Positions 21,678 through 32,857 are shown, counted from the first letter of the stretch. The stretch is DNA of 64,000 nt from Turritopsis dohrnii (GCA_027922465.2 BQMF02000118.1:806001-870000), one strand, 5' to 3'. A program made the numbers and translations. Notes: generated from the letters alone by a model not told the origin.

Positions 21678-22616
21678 ATGGCTTTAAATAAAACTCTATC
21701 AGAAGAATCTTACTTCAGTGACATGTACATTTTATCAAAACAGCAACTTTGGATTATCGCAGCAATTAATGTAATTCTTTCCATTAGTAACATTACTCTA
21801 AATACAATTATGATTGTTGCATTATGGAAAACTAAACAAGCATGTAACTCAGCAATGAAATTAGTCTTCATTATTAACATCTATGACTTTTTCACTGGGT
21901 TACTTACAAATCCTCTTGCTGTTCTTGTACTTGTAAAGTATCATCAAGATCAATATTCCAAATTTCATGTTGCAGCCCAATTTATAATTTTCTTTTTTCC
22001 AATGTCATCTGGTTACACGCTGCTAGTGCTGGCATATGATTGCTTTGTTAAAATCCACTATTTAAACAACAATGATAGAGTCATTCGAGTTCGAAGAATC
22101 AAAGCATTAGTGATTGCAGTGCCTTTTGTTATATTCACCCTTGTGACATCGAAATGTATTGCAACAAAGTACGGTTACCTTGCAATAGCAGAACTGTGTT
22201 TAGTTGCATTCGACTGGTTGGTAGTTGCAACTTTGTGTGTGCTTTACATTAAAGTTGTAGTGTTAATGCGACAACACAGAAGGCTTATGGTCCAAAGTAG
22301 CATTGTTTCAAAAGCTGATATAACACTAACAAAGCTGGCCTTAGTACTGATAGTGACAGTCTTCACATTTTACACACCGTATTTTATCGCGTCCACCCTT
22401 CATAAAGTTTGGCCACGAAACCAAACAGCCATACTTTTTAAATATTTGACAGGGACGATCGCTTTCACGAATTCCAGTGTAAACGCCTTGGTGATTATAT
22501 ACTTCAACAAAAAGATTAGATCGTTCATTTGCAAATCCGTATTGCGTAAAGTGAAGAGTTCTGAAGCGATTTCCTCTTCCAAAGTTCCTGATGGACTTAA
22601 GGATACATCTGTCTGA
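21678..22616 (+). CDS. Class A (rhodopsin-like) GPCR, intronless, 312 aa, altered DRY motif
   Basis: A complete single-exon frame with seven hydrophobic segments. Start ATG 21678 agrees with both paralogues (M-x-LN-x-T near the N-terminus, with NKT as possible glycosylation site). TM1 is about residues 25-50 (LNTIMIVALW), TM2 about 62-86, TM3 about 98-120, TM7 near 272-290 with NSSVNALVIIYFNKKIR in place of NPxxY. TM6 is followed by the loop HKVWPRNQ. The motif after TM3 is Asp121-Cys-Phe where the paralogues have Asp-Arg-Phe: the Arg that couples to G protein in this family is missing. No Cys is seen at the usual start of TM3 either. A plasma-membrane receptor is the family role; ligand is unknown. 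With the copies at 30.4-31.4 kb and 48.9-49.8 kb it forms a local family. Confidence 0.88.
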   Translation: MALNKTLSEESYFSDMYILSKQQLWIIAAINVILSISNITLNTIMIVALWKTKQACNSAMKLVFIINIYDFFTGLLTNPLAVLVLVKYHQDQYSKFHVAAQFIIFFFPMSSGYTLLVLAYDCFVKIHYLNNNDRVIRVRRIKALVIAVPFVIFTLVTSKCIATKYGYLAIAELCLVAFDWLVVATLCVLYIKVVVLMRQHRRLMVQSSIVSKADITLTKLALVLIVTVFTFYTPYFIASTLHKVWPRNQTAILFKYLTGTIAFTNSSVNALVIIYFNKKIRSFICKSVLRKVKSSEAISSSKVPDGLKDTSV

Positions 22617-22767
22617 TGAAATTTTACTTCTTTGATGTAAAGGGCTTTTTAGGAGACATTCCTTGCAGTCATGATTTTCGTATTTGGAGCTTTGATATAT
22701 CATTATGCTTCTAACGCATTTATTCTTTAAGATAAGCTATCGGCTTTTGCATTTATTGGTTATGCAA
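22617..22767. other. Short spacer after the GPCR
   Basis: No feature recognised; presumably the 3' UTR of the receptor gene. Confidence 0.4.
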
Positions 22768-23183
22768 ACCTTATCAGTAAAAACTTTGTCGGTACAAATT
22801 TTCGTCACTTGGTCAAATATTCGTGATTTTCGTCAGAGGAATAATTTAAGCCGACAAAAATTTCGACCTTTTTTCGAAATTTTGTTATTGCTTGTATATT
22901 TCTTATTTCATTATTAACAAAACAAATGGAAAAGTGCTTTGATTGCAGGTCTGCAAGGCGCGCTTATTTTGAACGTAATGGAACCGGCTTTGAATAATGT
23001 AGGAGAGGGGAAGATTGAATAAAAAAGCCTCAACTGTTTTTGCGGAAGTTGGTATCTGACTTTACGTCAATATGTAATAGAAATATAAACAGAAAATTTT
23101 TGAAAAATATTGGTCGGTACAAACTTTCGTCACCTCGTTAAAAATTCGTCGTTTTCGGCTGACAAAGTTTTTATCGATAAGGT
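22768..23183. mobile_element. MITE, about 416 bp
   Basis: Left end ACCTTATCAGTAAAAACTTT and right end the complement of ACCTTATCGATAAAAACTTT: terminal inverted repeats of about 23 bp with two mismatches. Next to each end is a second shared block (GGTACAAATTTTCGTCAC / GGTACAAACTTTCGTCAC). No coding potential. Confidence 0.65.
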
Positions 23184-24089
23184 AAGTTACATGCACCAAG
23201 ACTCAGAAAAGAATAGTTCAAATGTAAAGTGATCTTAGGGAGCACGTTGAAGGTTTGTTTTGGTATGGCAATAGTAAGCAACACTGTGAAGAATGGATGT
23301 TTGCTTCAATTTGGATGTTTCTAGTTTCTGAATCATTTGGCTCTAATACAATTGCTTGCAATGTATGTCTTTTGGAATGGGAATATTCAAAACATTTGCC
23401 AGTGATTTTCTCATTCTGTATGCGTCTTTTTCCGTTAACAGGAAATAATAACAATAAAAACATTTTTGAGTGGTTAAAATGGCAAGAAAGTGGAGACACT
23501 TATCAATTTTATAAGAAAATAGAAAGAAAGGGTTTCATTAAAAACCATTCAAAATTATTGAATAATAGTAAGAATATGTTATATTAGTGAATTAAAATTT
23601 TAGTTTTGAATTAATTATTAATTCATATAGCTGTTCATTGACGCTTCTTTGTCGTTTACATTCAGTTATCTGAAATAAAAGTTTCTTTTATTCTTGGTTC
23701 CCACTGTCTCTTGTCTGGCCAAAACGAAAAGGTCATTGCTATAACTCGTTGCTGAAGTTTATCTCTGAATGTTTTTCATTTGCGACGAACTTGAACATTT
23801 TGGCATAAAAAGAGGAACGCCACGAAAGTTTATTGCATAAGGCCATTTTGTTGAGGCTCGGAATTTCTGCAAATAACAACAACTTAAGAAAAATGAGGCA
23901 AGAGAATTTTAGAACATTCGATTAGTTTGTTCTGTTCTTCTTTAAATATCTAAACTCTCCTCAGCAAATGTTAACTCAACTCTGTATAACGGTTATGGCG
24001 CGCAGGGTCCAATTAAGTGTCTGGAAAATATATTTCGATAAGTCATGTATCCACTAAAGCTTAATTAACAAAAGGTATAAATATATATA
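23184..24089. other. Intergenic, no supported gene
   Basis: An open frame of 110 codons (23255-23587) has no recognisable domain. It reads KHLPVIFSFCMRLFPLTG and may be part of an old repeat. Nothing else seen. Confidence 0.35.
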
Positions 24090-24468
24090 CTGCTAACCTG
24101 CTAAATGGCCGCATGCATATTCATTTAAATAGCTAGAGAAACATCAAATATAAGTGATGCAGTAGACAGAAATTCTTGATGTTTGAGCTGAGAAGGAAAT
24201 TGAAATAAGCTGTACTAATCCAAAAAAGCTTTACAACCCACACGTGAAACAAACGAACACCTTAAGTCTCATACATTTAAAAAACAAAAGGTTGCCTTTT
24301 TTACTATGTTTACAAAATATTGAGCACTCTTGTCATCTTCAATTTAAAGAACTTTGAAATCTAAGTGGGTTACTTCGCTAGCGTTTTAAGATGTGCAGTG
24401 TACGTTTGCGTCATGCATAGATTTTTTGGTGACACGACCATGGAATTGCATTTTAATTACCTTGCGTA

Positions 24469-24871
24469 TACCATAATGCATCGATTAAACGTCCCCTTCT
24501 TTTAAACGCCTCCCTCGAATAGACGCCCCCCTCGAATAGTTTATTAGAGACACACTAATTAAGGGATGTAGAACTACTACATTGCATTGTTTCAGCCTCA
24601 ATGTTTTCATTTTGTATAAAAATATGGAAATTTGCGATAGACGCCTTTCTTTTTAAATTTTAAACTTTGTCTTTATTGACGATGATCTTGAAGATTAATT
24701 TTGTATATTTTTTATCGATGTTTATATTTAGTTTATATTTACGAAAAAGAAGAGTTTCACAAAAATTCAATAGACGCCCCCTCTTTTAAACGCCCCCCTC
24801 GAATAGACGCCCCCCTAAAAATTCAAAAAATTTAATAAACGCCCCGGGCGTCTAATCGAAGAATTACGGTA
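24469..24871. mobile_element. MITE rich in AAACGCCCCCC motifs, about 403 bp
   Basis: Ends TACCATAATGCATCGATTAA and the complement of TACCGTAATTCTTCGATTAG (imperfect inverted repeats). Inside each end are tandem blocks of TAGACGCCCCCCTCGAATAG type. Non-coding. Confidence 0.6.
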
Positions 24872-25251
24872 CACGAACTTGAACAAGATGCCCTGAGAGG
24901 CATAAGGATTTTTGTAAAATCAGCTGAAGTATCAGAAACGAAAGGTTTGTGACATTCTTGAAATTTGTAGGTTGAATGACTTCTCCCAAGGGCTTCATGA
25001 AAGCGGCACTACATGAAATATTCGTTATTCTGTTGGTGCGAAATAATGAAAGCAAAGTCGGTTGTAATGTATATCTTACTTTCGCAGAAATCCAATAAAC
25101 GTACCAAAAAAAGATCTTAATACGGATAAAACTTATTAATGTTTTAATCATGTTTTAACTTACAAGTACCAAAGATTCTTTGTCTGTCATAACAGCATCC
25201 ATTGAACTGAAGATTCTTTGTTTGTGATAACACCATAGTCAACGTCTTTTT

Positions 25252-25345
25252 GGATTTCTGCGTAAGCAAGAAAGCCTTTACGATCGTCTTTGTTTTTTGG
25301 ATTTCTGCGTAAGCAAGAAAGCCTTTACGATCGTCTTTGTTTTTT
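25252..25345. repeat. Exact 47-bp tandem duplication followed by poly-T
   Basis: Two copies (25252-25298 and 25299-25345) beginning GGATTTCTGCGTAAGCAAGA. The second runs into a T tract (to 25361). The unit is part of the dispersed repeat described for 24090-26080; its complement (TTTCGCAGAAATCC) occurs at 48632-48647. Confidence 0.85.
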
Positions 25346-26080
25346 TTTTTTTTTTTTTTTTCATCTTACTGTCCAAACCTAGTCATATTTGTTTCTCCAA
25401 TTTGATTGGTTCATAAAAAAGCCGTCTCAATCGTGATTGGTACATAATGCCCGATTTCTACGAAAGGGTGCTAATATAGCCACCCTAACTTCAATAGCGA
25501 TAGTTTATTGGCTGATTTTCGCCATGCCATGTGATCGTCCACAAAACGTTTTAAAAATGGCAGCGAAAGAACGTGTGTAGTTTGCTAAAAGTTTCTTTGA
25601 TGGAAATATGGCTTTAAAAGAAGTTAATACAGCTTATAATTTTATATAAAGAATTGCATTACTGTTGGGAACTTATCATGTTCACAAAATTAAATTACAG
25701 TGTGGTTATTCTGTTTTTTGAAAGAAGTTTTCTTGAAGTTTAAAATATGAAAACAGTGCCAATACATGGTGTGTGGAAGAAAAGGTATTTCTTGTTTTAT
25801 TTTTGCTCCAAGCCTTTTTAAATATGAAAGACCTTCGTGTATTTTGTATGTGTATGCATGTTTGAAGTCAATTTTTAGAAGCTTTTGGATTTTTAAAGCT
25901 CAGCTTAGCTTCCTTTCAGCTCCTCCCCAACATCACCAACATATGCACTTTATACAGCTATTTATACTATATTTAGTAGCAATTTTTGGATGTATTCTGG
26001 CTATATCAGCTTATCTCTTTTCTCCCTACGTATGTTGTATTTTTTTAACTTTTAGATTAGATATGAGCTTTAATTTCTAA

Positions 26081-26863
26081 GTAATTATTATTGTGATATT
26101 TATATTTTTCATTCTGAGGAGAGATCAATATAGAAACTTTATATATTAGTTTGTGCTGCCCAAACGATATGTTGGTTACCGCCAGTATACACAATCTTTT
26201 TATAGGATTCGTTATATTTAATGTGGTTAAATTAAAGTTTCGTATTGTGTCGATGCACTTTTTTGGAGTACGTGGGTGGCAAATATCCAGTAACAATCAT
26301 TCAGCTTATTCGTACAAAAAAACAGATCTTCATAAATGATCTCCGCGATAGCATAAAGAAAAGCCCCTTTTTTATGTTATGGTAGGCTGACTTTCTTGAC
26401 GAAAACATTGTCAGTCGCATCAATATTTTTGTTTATTTAATGCTGATGCTTCTCGAGCTGAATGATGTGACTGTCTTAGTTTTGCAGGACTAGTGTGCTA
26501 GTGTTGCATTTTTGTGGCATTTTCAGCAGCAAAGCTTGCAGAAATCCTTCTGCCCGGTAGGGCATCTTGTTTTCCTTGTGACTATAAAGTGTCGCTGAGA
26601 GTTCGATTTGCATTCGATTTGCTTTTGTAAGACTATATTCACACGTGCGTATCTTTTTACATAAGGGAGAATATTTATTCACGCTCTTGCGTTACGTAAA
26701 AATTTAACGCAACATGTGACACCACTTACGTAATATCTTACATGCACCTTATGCTCTTCCGGAATTTTCCGCTAGGGATGAATTTTCCGCTCGTACTTTT
26801 CAGTTGAAAAAATGACCGGTTTCCAGCAAATTGGCACATTTTTTATGTAAACAGACGATAAAG
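26081..26863. other. Spacer before the Harbinger element; its left border not resolved
   Basis: No gene. Around 26690-26740 there is TTACGTAA-rich sequence that partly resembles the complement of 29910-29960, which might be the terminal repeats of the Harbinger element, but the match is too weak to call. Confidence 0.3.
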
Positions 26864-27680
26864 ATGGCAGCTGTGAATGATGGTGGTTTTCTAAGGATGA
26901 AATTATTGGTTTCAATAATTTTACGTCGAGGTTTGCGAAAAATAAAGCGTTACAAAAGTAGATTTTTGGTCCGTCCCTTTTTTGCATCACGCCCCACTAA
27001 AGGCCTATTCGTTACTCTCGTCAAGGAACTTTATTTGATCACGAGTATTTTTTTCACAGTTTTGGAATGAGTCCCAGTATACTTGAAAGTCTTGTCAAAA
27101 TTGTGGCTCCTCAAATCAAAACATCGTCATCCTTTCGTGATAGGATAGCTCCAGAAGAACGTTCAGCAGCTACACTAAGATATTTAGCAGCCAGCACAAA
27201 GAACAATAGGAAATACGAATTCACTTTGGTTGATGTTGGTGACGTCAGGCGCCAAAGTGACAGCGGAGTTTATAGCAATAGTGAATTTGGCTATGCAATA
27301 GATAACAATCCAATCAACAGACATGAACCAGATCGGATTACAAGCTTCTACCAAACAAAATTTCCATACACTTTTGTTGCCGATGAAGGTTTTCCCTTCA
27401 ATCTTACATGATGAGGGCTTATCCTCGATCAAGGAATTTGAATTTTCCCCAATTGATATTAAAGTACAGACTTTCAAGAGCACGGGGAATAATCGAGAAC
27501 GCGTTTGGGATCCTAGCATCACGGTTTCGAATTTTTCACAGACCAATTATTTCGGATGTCGAAAATGTAATTGTAATAACCAAAGCTACTTTAGCACTAC
27601 ATAGTTTTTTGATTAAAAGCCAATCAAAAACAAATCCCCATCCCTACTATGCAGCAAACGACGTAGATAGTAGAACATGA
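26864..27680 (+). pseudogene. PIF/Harbinger transposase (HARBI1-like nuclease), frameshifted and internally deleted
   Basis: The start is ATG 26864 (AAAGATGGCAGC). The first part (to about 27040) contains FLVRPFFASRPTKG and VTLVKEL, the usual N-terminus. After a frame slip near 27040 comes FGMSPSILESLVKIVAP and ERSAATLRYLAAS. Then a jump: the helix-turn-helix and the segment with the first catalytic Asp are absent. FTLVDVGDVRRQSDSGVY holds the second Asp region. After another slip at about 27410 comes YRLSRARGIIENAFGILASR with the catalytic Glu region and ALHSFLI near the end. The transposase would cut DNA at TA-rich sites; this copy lacks a catalytic residue and cannot be active. Confidence 0.82.
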
Positions 27681-28232
27681 CCAGGAGCTTGGAGAGTCAT
27701 TACTTAAAGTGACACTGAATCAACATCTATTGGATTTCAAGGAGTAATAGGAATGCTAGTGTAAGCCAAGTTAGAGAAAAGTTTGCAACCTATTTTGTAT
27801 CACCTCAGATGGCAATATAACATGTGTAGTAGAACATCTAACCCTGAAAAAAACTTTTTGAAGAAGCTATATTTGTTCATATACTACAGGTATACTCCTT
27901 ATGTAAATATATGGATAATCTATTACATCTCTGTAGTTAGTATGTTCATGTAAAGTATGTTTATAATTCAAATTCTATTCATTTGATATTTTTCCTACAT
28001 AGTAACTAACTAATAATCATCCTTCGGAAAAAGCAGAAACCAAAGACCTTTATAATATTTGTCCAATAAAGTGCACATAACCACATAAGTCCAATGTGTA
28101 CTTTGACGACAAGGAGACAGTATTTAGTTTTTCTATGGCTGAAAAACTTGACATATTATATAAATAAAGATAACAGGAACAAACATAAAGCAGAGTCAAC
28201 ATCATCAGTTTTGCATACACTATGCAGATGAA
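27681..28232. other. Intergenic between the two Harbinger genes
   Basis: No coding signal. Presumed 3' UTRs of the convergent genes; AATAAAG at about 28164 on the plus strand is a possible poly(A) signal. Confidence 0.35.
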
Positions 28233-29337
28233 TTAATCTGAAAATGTCATACAGAGCCTGTTGTATTTTAATTCTGGCAGGTTGCTTTTCTTTGAATCTA
28301 GGCGCTTCAACTGCTCCACTAAACTTTGGCAAAAAATGAGGTCAGAATTTTTGTTAATGTCATTTTTTTCCACAGGAGGTGTAAGTGCTGGTTTTGATGC
28401 TGAATTTATTTCTTTCAGTGTATTCACAAACATAAGATTGTCTTTTCCGATAAGGGAGTTTTGCAACAAATTCTGTTTGATCCTTGTTATTCCTGCTTTC
28501 CTTTCTAACTTTTGATGATATATCGGGAAAAGTCTCAATATTTATTTGATTTTTGTAGATTTGAATCTGTAATTGCATGGCTTACAACATCACTGAGGAA
28601 CACTAATTGTTCCATGAATTTGCAGGGTGATTTTCAGGTTTTTTTCCCTTTAGTCCCTGATTTTGTCTGGCTTTTGTGGTTTGTAAGACATCTTTTGAAA
28701 TTATCTCTGAGTGTCTTCCATTGATTCTTCAAATAATCAACTTGCATTTTATGGGAAAATAATAAAATAATTTTTCACTCCCTGTAAAAATACGACATGG
28801 GTATAAACAAAATAAAATCATTCCTTTTACCAAGGGATCTTATGTGGCATAAATGTTTACATTTCAATCAAGATTAGACTTAAACATTAATGAAAGAATT
28901 AAAGAAAATAATTGGATAGTACCTGAAGACAAATATAAACAGGAGGATCTAAACTCCTACAACCCTGATTATTATAAATATTGTTGACTGCCACAACCCT
29001 AACGCTATGATAATGTAAACAAGTAATTAAACTTTCCATTTATAGTTGGGTTATTCATTGCTTTTAAAACATTTTGCCAAGCTAATTTCTTCTTTGGTTA
29101 TTCCTTATGTGAGTTAGCCTTTTTATTCCAAAGGCAGGGATACTTTTTGACTTCTTCAATGAAAATTTCATGATTGAATTCGTGTTCTTCTAAAGGTGTT
29201 CCTGATGATGTCAAACTTGTGTCTGAAATTGCAGAACTGTCTATTGTGGAAACATATGCTGTATTAGGTTGAATCATTGCACTATTATTAGGTGTACTAT
29301 TTGGTAGGAAAAAAAGGGCAATTGGTTTGAGGAACAC
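28233..29337 (-). pseudogene. Harbinger accessory protein with MADF and BESS-like segments, broken
   Basis: The N-terminal frame (29337-29098) ends FNHEIFIEEVKKYPCLWNKK, the start of a MADF (Myb/SANT-like) DNA-binding domain. A stop follows, but the next bases in another frame read KKLAWQNVLKAMN, the conserved continuation, so there is a frameshift at about 29095. A second frame (28538-28233) contains LIFCQSLVEQLKRLDSKKSN, a BESS-like C-terminal interaction motif. The piece between is AT-rich and may include an intron. An upstream frame at 29757-29560 might be an N-terminal extension but shows no motif. Confidence 0.6.
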
Positions 29338-30400
29338 TGTAATTATTCTGTGATTTCAGGTAATTCTGTTCATTCCAAACATTTGCACTTTTTCTATTCT
29401 CCGCTTCTTCGTCAAATGAATCGTTTTCTTCATCATCATCTGCTTCTGCTTGTTTTTCTTGGTGGTTGTATAAATACTGATTTTCTTCAGAAAAACAAGC
29501 AGTCTTTATATCATTAACATTGCTTCTGCTGGTAAAAGTAGCCGTTGTTTTCTTTATTTTTATTTTAGAAAAGTTTTTAAGTGATTTGATCTGTATCTTT
29601 CTGTGTCATCACAGTCCATGTCTTCTTTTGTTCGTCCGATCGTGCTGTTTGTGTTGGTGGTGAGTTTGAAATGAGGTTTCAAAAAAACAGAATATTCTGC
29701 GAAATCAAAAATGCTGACACAACTGAAAATAAAACTTCTTGATTGGCTGAAATTCAATGCTTCATTAAAATCAGCGCTGACTGAAAAAAAAGTTAAATCA
29801 AAACCAACTTCCTTTTCTCAACGAGCGTGATATTTTTCAACCCAACATTTCATTCGACGGTAACGCTACGCATGCGCATCGGCTGAAAATTCAGCCATAT
29901 GGAAAACATGCTTTACGTTGAAATTAAAATGTAAGTCGTTACGTAGAAAAATACAAACATGAATGCAACCTAGCTCGAAAAGGTGATGTAGCTAATATTT
30001 TGTTGATAGTTGGTGCTAGATTTACTCTGAAAATATCGGCAAAAAAAATTTTAGGAACTTGAAACTTTCAGGAAACTTTTTACATAGGTACTGATGCTCT
30101 GATAGAGTTCTGTTTTCCAACAAAACTCATCAAGTATCGATTTCAACAGCTTAAATATTTATTTATTTGATATTTGGATATTTGATATTGAATTTTAACT
30201 AAATTTCTCGGTGCTGTTGTCAAAGGATAGAGAAGAAAGGAAACAATGATGCAGTGGAAGAGTAATTTGTTTATTTGGCTATCCAAAGGGTTACATGGTC
30301 AATATTCTGTTTTTTCCCAGAAGTTTACTCATTAAGTGGTGAACAAATGAATTTGAGAACAGAGATTTTTCTTTTCCTTGCAATGCTAAATATCATACCT
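29338..30400. other. Spacer between Harbinger remnant and GPCR pseudogene
   Basis: An acidic-coding stretch on the minus strand at about 29395-29470 may belong to the accessory gene. The rest shows no gene. Confidence 0.35.
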
Positions 30401-31352
30401 TTAATGCGCATGTGTACAATAGGATTCTGTATTTCTTGTGAAACTGAACGGTGATGGCATCGTTTCTGAAATCACGTTACACGCTACAGATCTCCAAATG
30501 AACCATCTAATCTTCTTGTTGAAATATGTGAGTACCAAGGCATCCATACTGGAATTCATGAAAGCGATCGTCCCTGTCAAATATCTTAAGAATATTGCTG
30601 TTTGGTTTCGTGGCCAAACTTTATGAAGGGTGGACGCGATAAGATATGGAGTGTAAAATAAGATTGTTGTCACTATCATTTACTAAGCCCAGCTTTGTTA
30701 TTGCTATATCAACTTTTAAAATAACGTTATTTTGGGCCATAAGCTTTCTGTGGTGTTTCATCAGCATTATAACATTAATGTAAAGTATCCAAAAAATTGC
30801 AATACCCAACCAGTCCAATGCAATGAAGCACAGTTCTGCTATTGTAGCGTAACCGTATTTTGTTGCAATACATTTCAATGTCACAAAGGTGAACGTAAGA
30901 AAGGGCATTGAAATCATTAATGCTTTGATTCTACGAACTCGAATGCTTCTATCGTGGTGTGACAAATAGCGGATTTTAACAAAGCGATCATATGCAAGCA
31001 CTACCAGCATGTACCCCGATGTCATTGGAAAAAAGAAAATTAAAAATTGGGCTACAACATGAAATTTGGAATATTGATCTTGATAATACTTTACAAGTGA
31101 AAGTAGAAGAGCACAAGGATTTGTGAATAACCCAGTGAAAATGTCATAGATGTTAATAATGAAAACTAACTTCATTGCAATGTTACGTACTTGTTTAGTT
31201 TTCCATAATGCAACGATTACAATTGTATTTAGAGTAATGTTACTAATGGAAAGAAATCCATTAATTGCTGCTAGAATCCAAAGTTGCTGTTTTGATAAAA
31301 TGTACATGTCACTGAAGAAAGATTCTTCTGATAGAGTTTTATTTAAAGCCAT
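30401..31352 (-). pseudogene. Class A GPCR paralogue with one frameshift in TM6
   Basis: The true start is probably ATG at 31352 (MALNKTLSEES…, aligned with the copy at 21678), although the frame is open 18 codons further upstream. TM1-TM5 are intact, with AYDRFVKIRYL (normal Arg after TM3). At about 30671-30675 one extra base relative to the first copy (AATG instead of CTG) shifts the frame. The other frame continues with FYTPYLIASTLHKVWPRNQ and the TM7 equivalent ALVLTYFNKKIRWFI. A single lesion in an otherwise normal gene may be a real recent inactivation or a sequence error. The C-terminus is also changed (ends …SYCTHAH). Confidence 0.85.
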
Positions 31353-31420
31353 TTTGAAAGGTGTAATGTAAAAAGATGAATCACCAAAAAAGTGCCATAT
31401 CTTCATTTCCTATCAATTTA

Positions 31421-31693
31421 TTAGTGAGAAAGCTGTTGGAGCCATAAAAATAAATGTTCAATTTTCACAGGATAAAGAACGTAGATTTGTTTTGTTGATA
31501 TGATGAAAAGGATATGTATTGTTATTACATTAACAGCAAGATAAGATTGAATGAAAGAAGAAACGGGAACCAGATGGCCGAGAATAATAACAATAGCAAT
31601 AATAACATTATTAATACCAATAATAAATAATAATTCTTTTTCAGGGTAATCCACCTGATTGTTGATTTTTCCATTTTTCTCCACACAGGACAT
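31421..31693 (-). other. Hydrophobic open frame upstream of the GPCR pseudogene, duplicated with it
   Basis: Ninety codons with a strongly hydrophobic stretch (VIIAIVIILGHLVPVSSF). The stretch GGCCATCTGGTTCCCGTTTC and its surroundings match 21281-21380 upstream of the first GPCR, so the two loci share more than the coding region. Could be a 5' UTR piece, a membrane microprotein or the relic of another receptor. I cannot tell. Confidence 0.4.
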
Positions 31694-32168
31694 TTTAAGT
31701 TCCCCCTAAAATTAATGTTCAGTAATTTTTACTCACACTTACTGAGTGTAAAAAGCCATTTCACCATAGTCCATCATAAAGAGAATGCAATTTCGTACTG
31801 CGAATTACGCAAACACGAAAAACGTGCTGCCTTCGTGAGACCCCATAGTGGGAATGATGTATGTAATGAAAATGATTACAAAACCATTTTTCGACGCATT
31901 TACGCAATTAATTCCTTTTTTTCCTTTTTCTTGTTGTTTTAATCAAATTATTAGAGTGAAAATAAAAAAGCTATTATATTAGAAAAAAAAACAAAGGAAT
32001 TATTCCGTTAATAAATCATACTCTGAAGCCCGGATATGAAAAAAGGAGGGGTTTCATTGTAATTAGATGTTGTATAGAAACGGATTCGAATGAAAAGGAT
32101 GCTCTTGTATTTCAATAAAAGAAAAAAGGTATCTTGAATAAAGAACCTGTTCTATATTGATTATTTAA
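31694..32168. other. Intergenic, no gene seen
   Basis: AT-rich; no supported feature. Confidence 0.4.
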
Positions 32169-32462
32169 CTAGATCCCAGGCAAAAATTTTTACCGTTTCA
32201 AAAAGATGTTTCAAATCCAACTTTCCTGTGTGCGAACCTTTGATGAAAAATATTATAACGTAATGGCGAACAGAAAGTCTAACCATATTGTAGAGAATAA
32301 AAAAATGGAAGGGATCGTTTCCCTACGGCCAGAGGTTACAAAGATATCGTAATCAAAGATTTTAATGACGTCAAACACTCATCCCTCAAAAAATTTAGAG
32401 TCAATTTGTTTCGTCACCCCATCGACAATATGGCGGACCCGATAAAACGTCAGTGGCCAACG
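32169..32462 (-). mobile_element. Decayed, truncated Helitron B copy (minus strand)
   Basis: Read on the minus strand it ends GGTAAAAATTTTTGCC-TGGGATCTAG followed by T, the family B 3' structure. Its body (GGTGACGAAACAAATTG…, GACGTCATTAAAATCTTTG…, GGGATCGTTTCC on the plus strand) matches the shared Helitron body with many substitutions. The 5' end is missing. Confidence 0.65.
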
Positions 32463-32857
32463 AGCATTTTTCGACATAAAGGTGCTTAACCCATACGCTC
32501 AGAGGTACCACAAAACAACCTTGAAGAACGCCTTCGCGATGAACGAACTTGAAAAGAAACGCTGTTACAGCGTCCGCATCTTACAAGTGGAACGAGGATC
32601 ATTTTACTCCACTTATCTTTACAACAAACGGTGGAATGGGAACTGAAGCACAATATTTCATTCGAGCACTAGCGATACTACTTTCCGAGAAGAAAAATGA
32701 AAGTTACAATCTAACGATAAACTGGCTTAGAACAAAGATCTCTTTTGCTTTGACAAAATCGGCAATCATTTGTATTCGTGGTACACGAACGCCAATGAGA
32801 ACCAAAATAAGAACAGATGAAATAAATATTATTGAAAAACTAGCCTACAATCGATAA
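32463..32857 (+). pseudogene. C-terminal module of a retroelement polyprotein, one frameshift
   Basis: The translation reads FFDIKVLNPYAQRYHK, then KKRCYSVRILQVERGSF, then (after a one-base slip near 32600) TPLIFTTNGGMGTEAQYFI, LAILLSEKKNESY and ALTKSAIICIRGTR to a TAA at 32855-32857. This order (FFD-x-RV…, GSFTPL…GGMG…, LRGSR-like end) is one I know as the C-terminal tail of reverse-transcriptase ORFs in invertebrate genomes. The FFDIKV part looks like the core of a PD-(D/E)xK nuclease, which is an inference. No RT domain is attached here. Confidence 0.5.

Larger units (their letters stand above)
24090..26080. repeat. Composite dispersed repeat with inverted flanks, split by a MITE
   Basis: The left block (about 24100-24330, with AGCTAGAGAAACATCAAATA and TTGAGCTGAGAAGGAAATTG) is an imperfect inverted match to a right block (about 25800-25980: AGCTCAGCTTAGCTTCCTTT, CAGCTATTT). 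Middle blocks (24885-24965 and 25250-25530) and the left block all recur at 47015-48655. This looks like one old element family with long inverted ends, present twice in the window. Class unknown. Confidence 0.4.
26864..29337. mobile_element. PIF/Harbinger DNA transposon, decayed, two convergent genes
   Basis: A transposase remnant on the plus strand (26864-27680) and a MADF/BESS accessory-gene remnant on the minus strand (28233-29337) lie tail to tail. This two-gene layout is typical of PIF/Harbinger elements, in which the accessory protein helps nuclear import and DNA binding. Coordinates cover only the coding part; ends and TA-rich target duplication were not identified. Confidence 0.7.

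Noticed and set aside
22341..22703. Antisense frame over the GPCR 3' half
   Set aside because: Shadow of the receptor coding strand; the seven-TM frame explains this interval.
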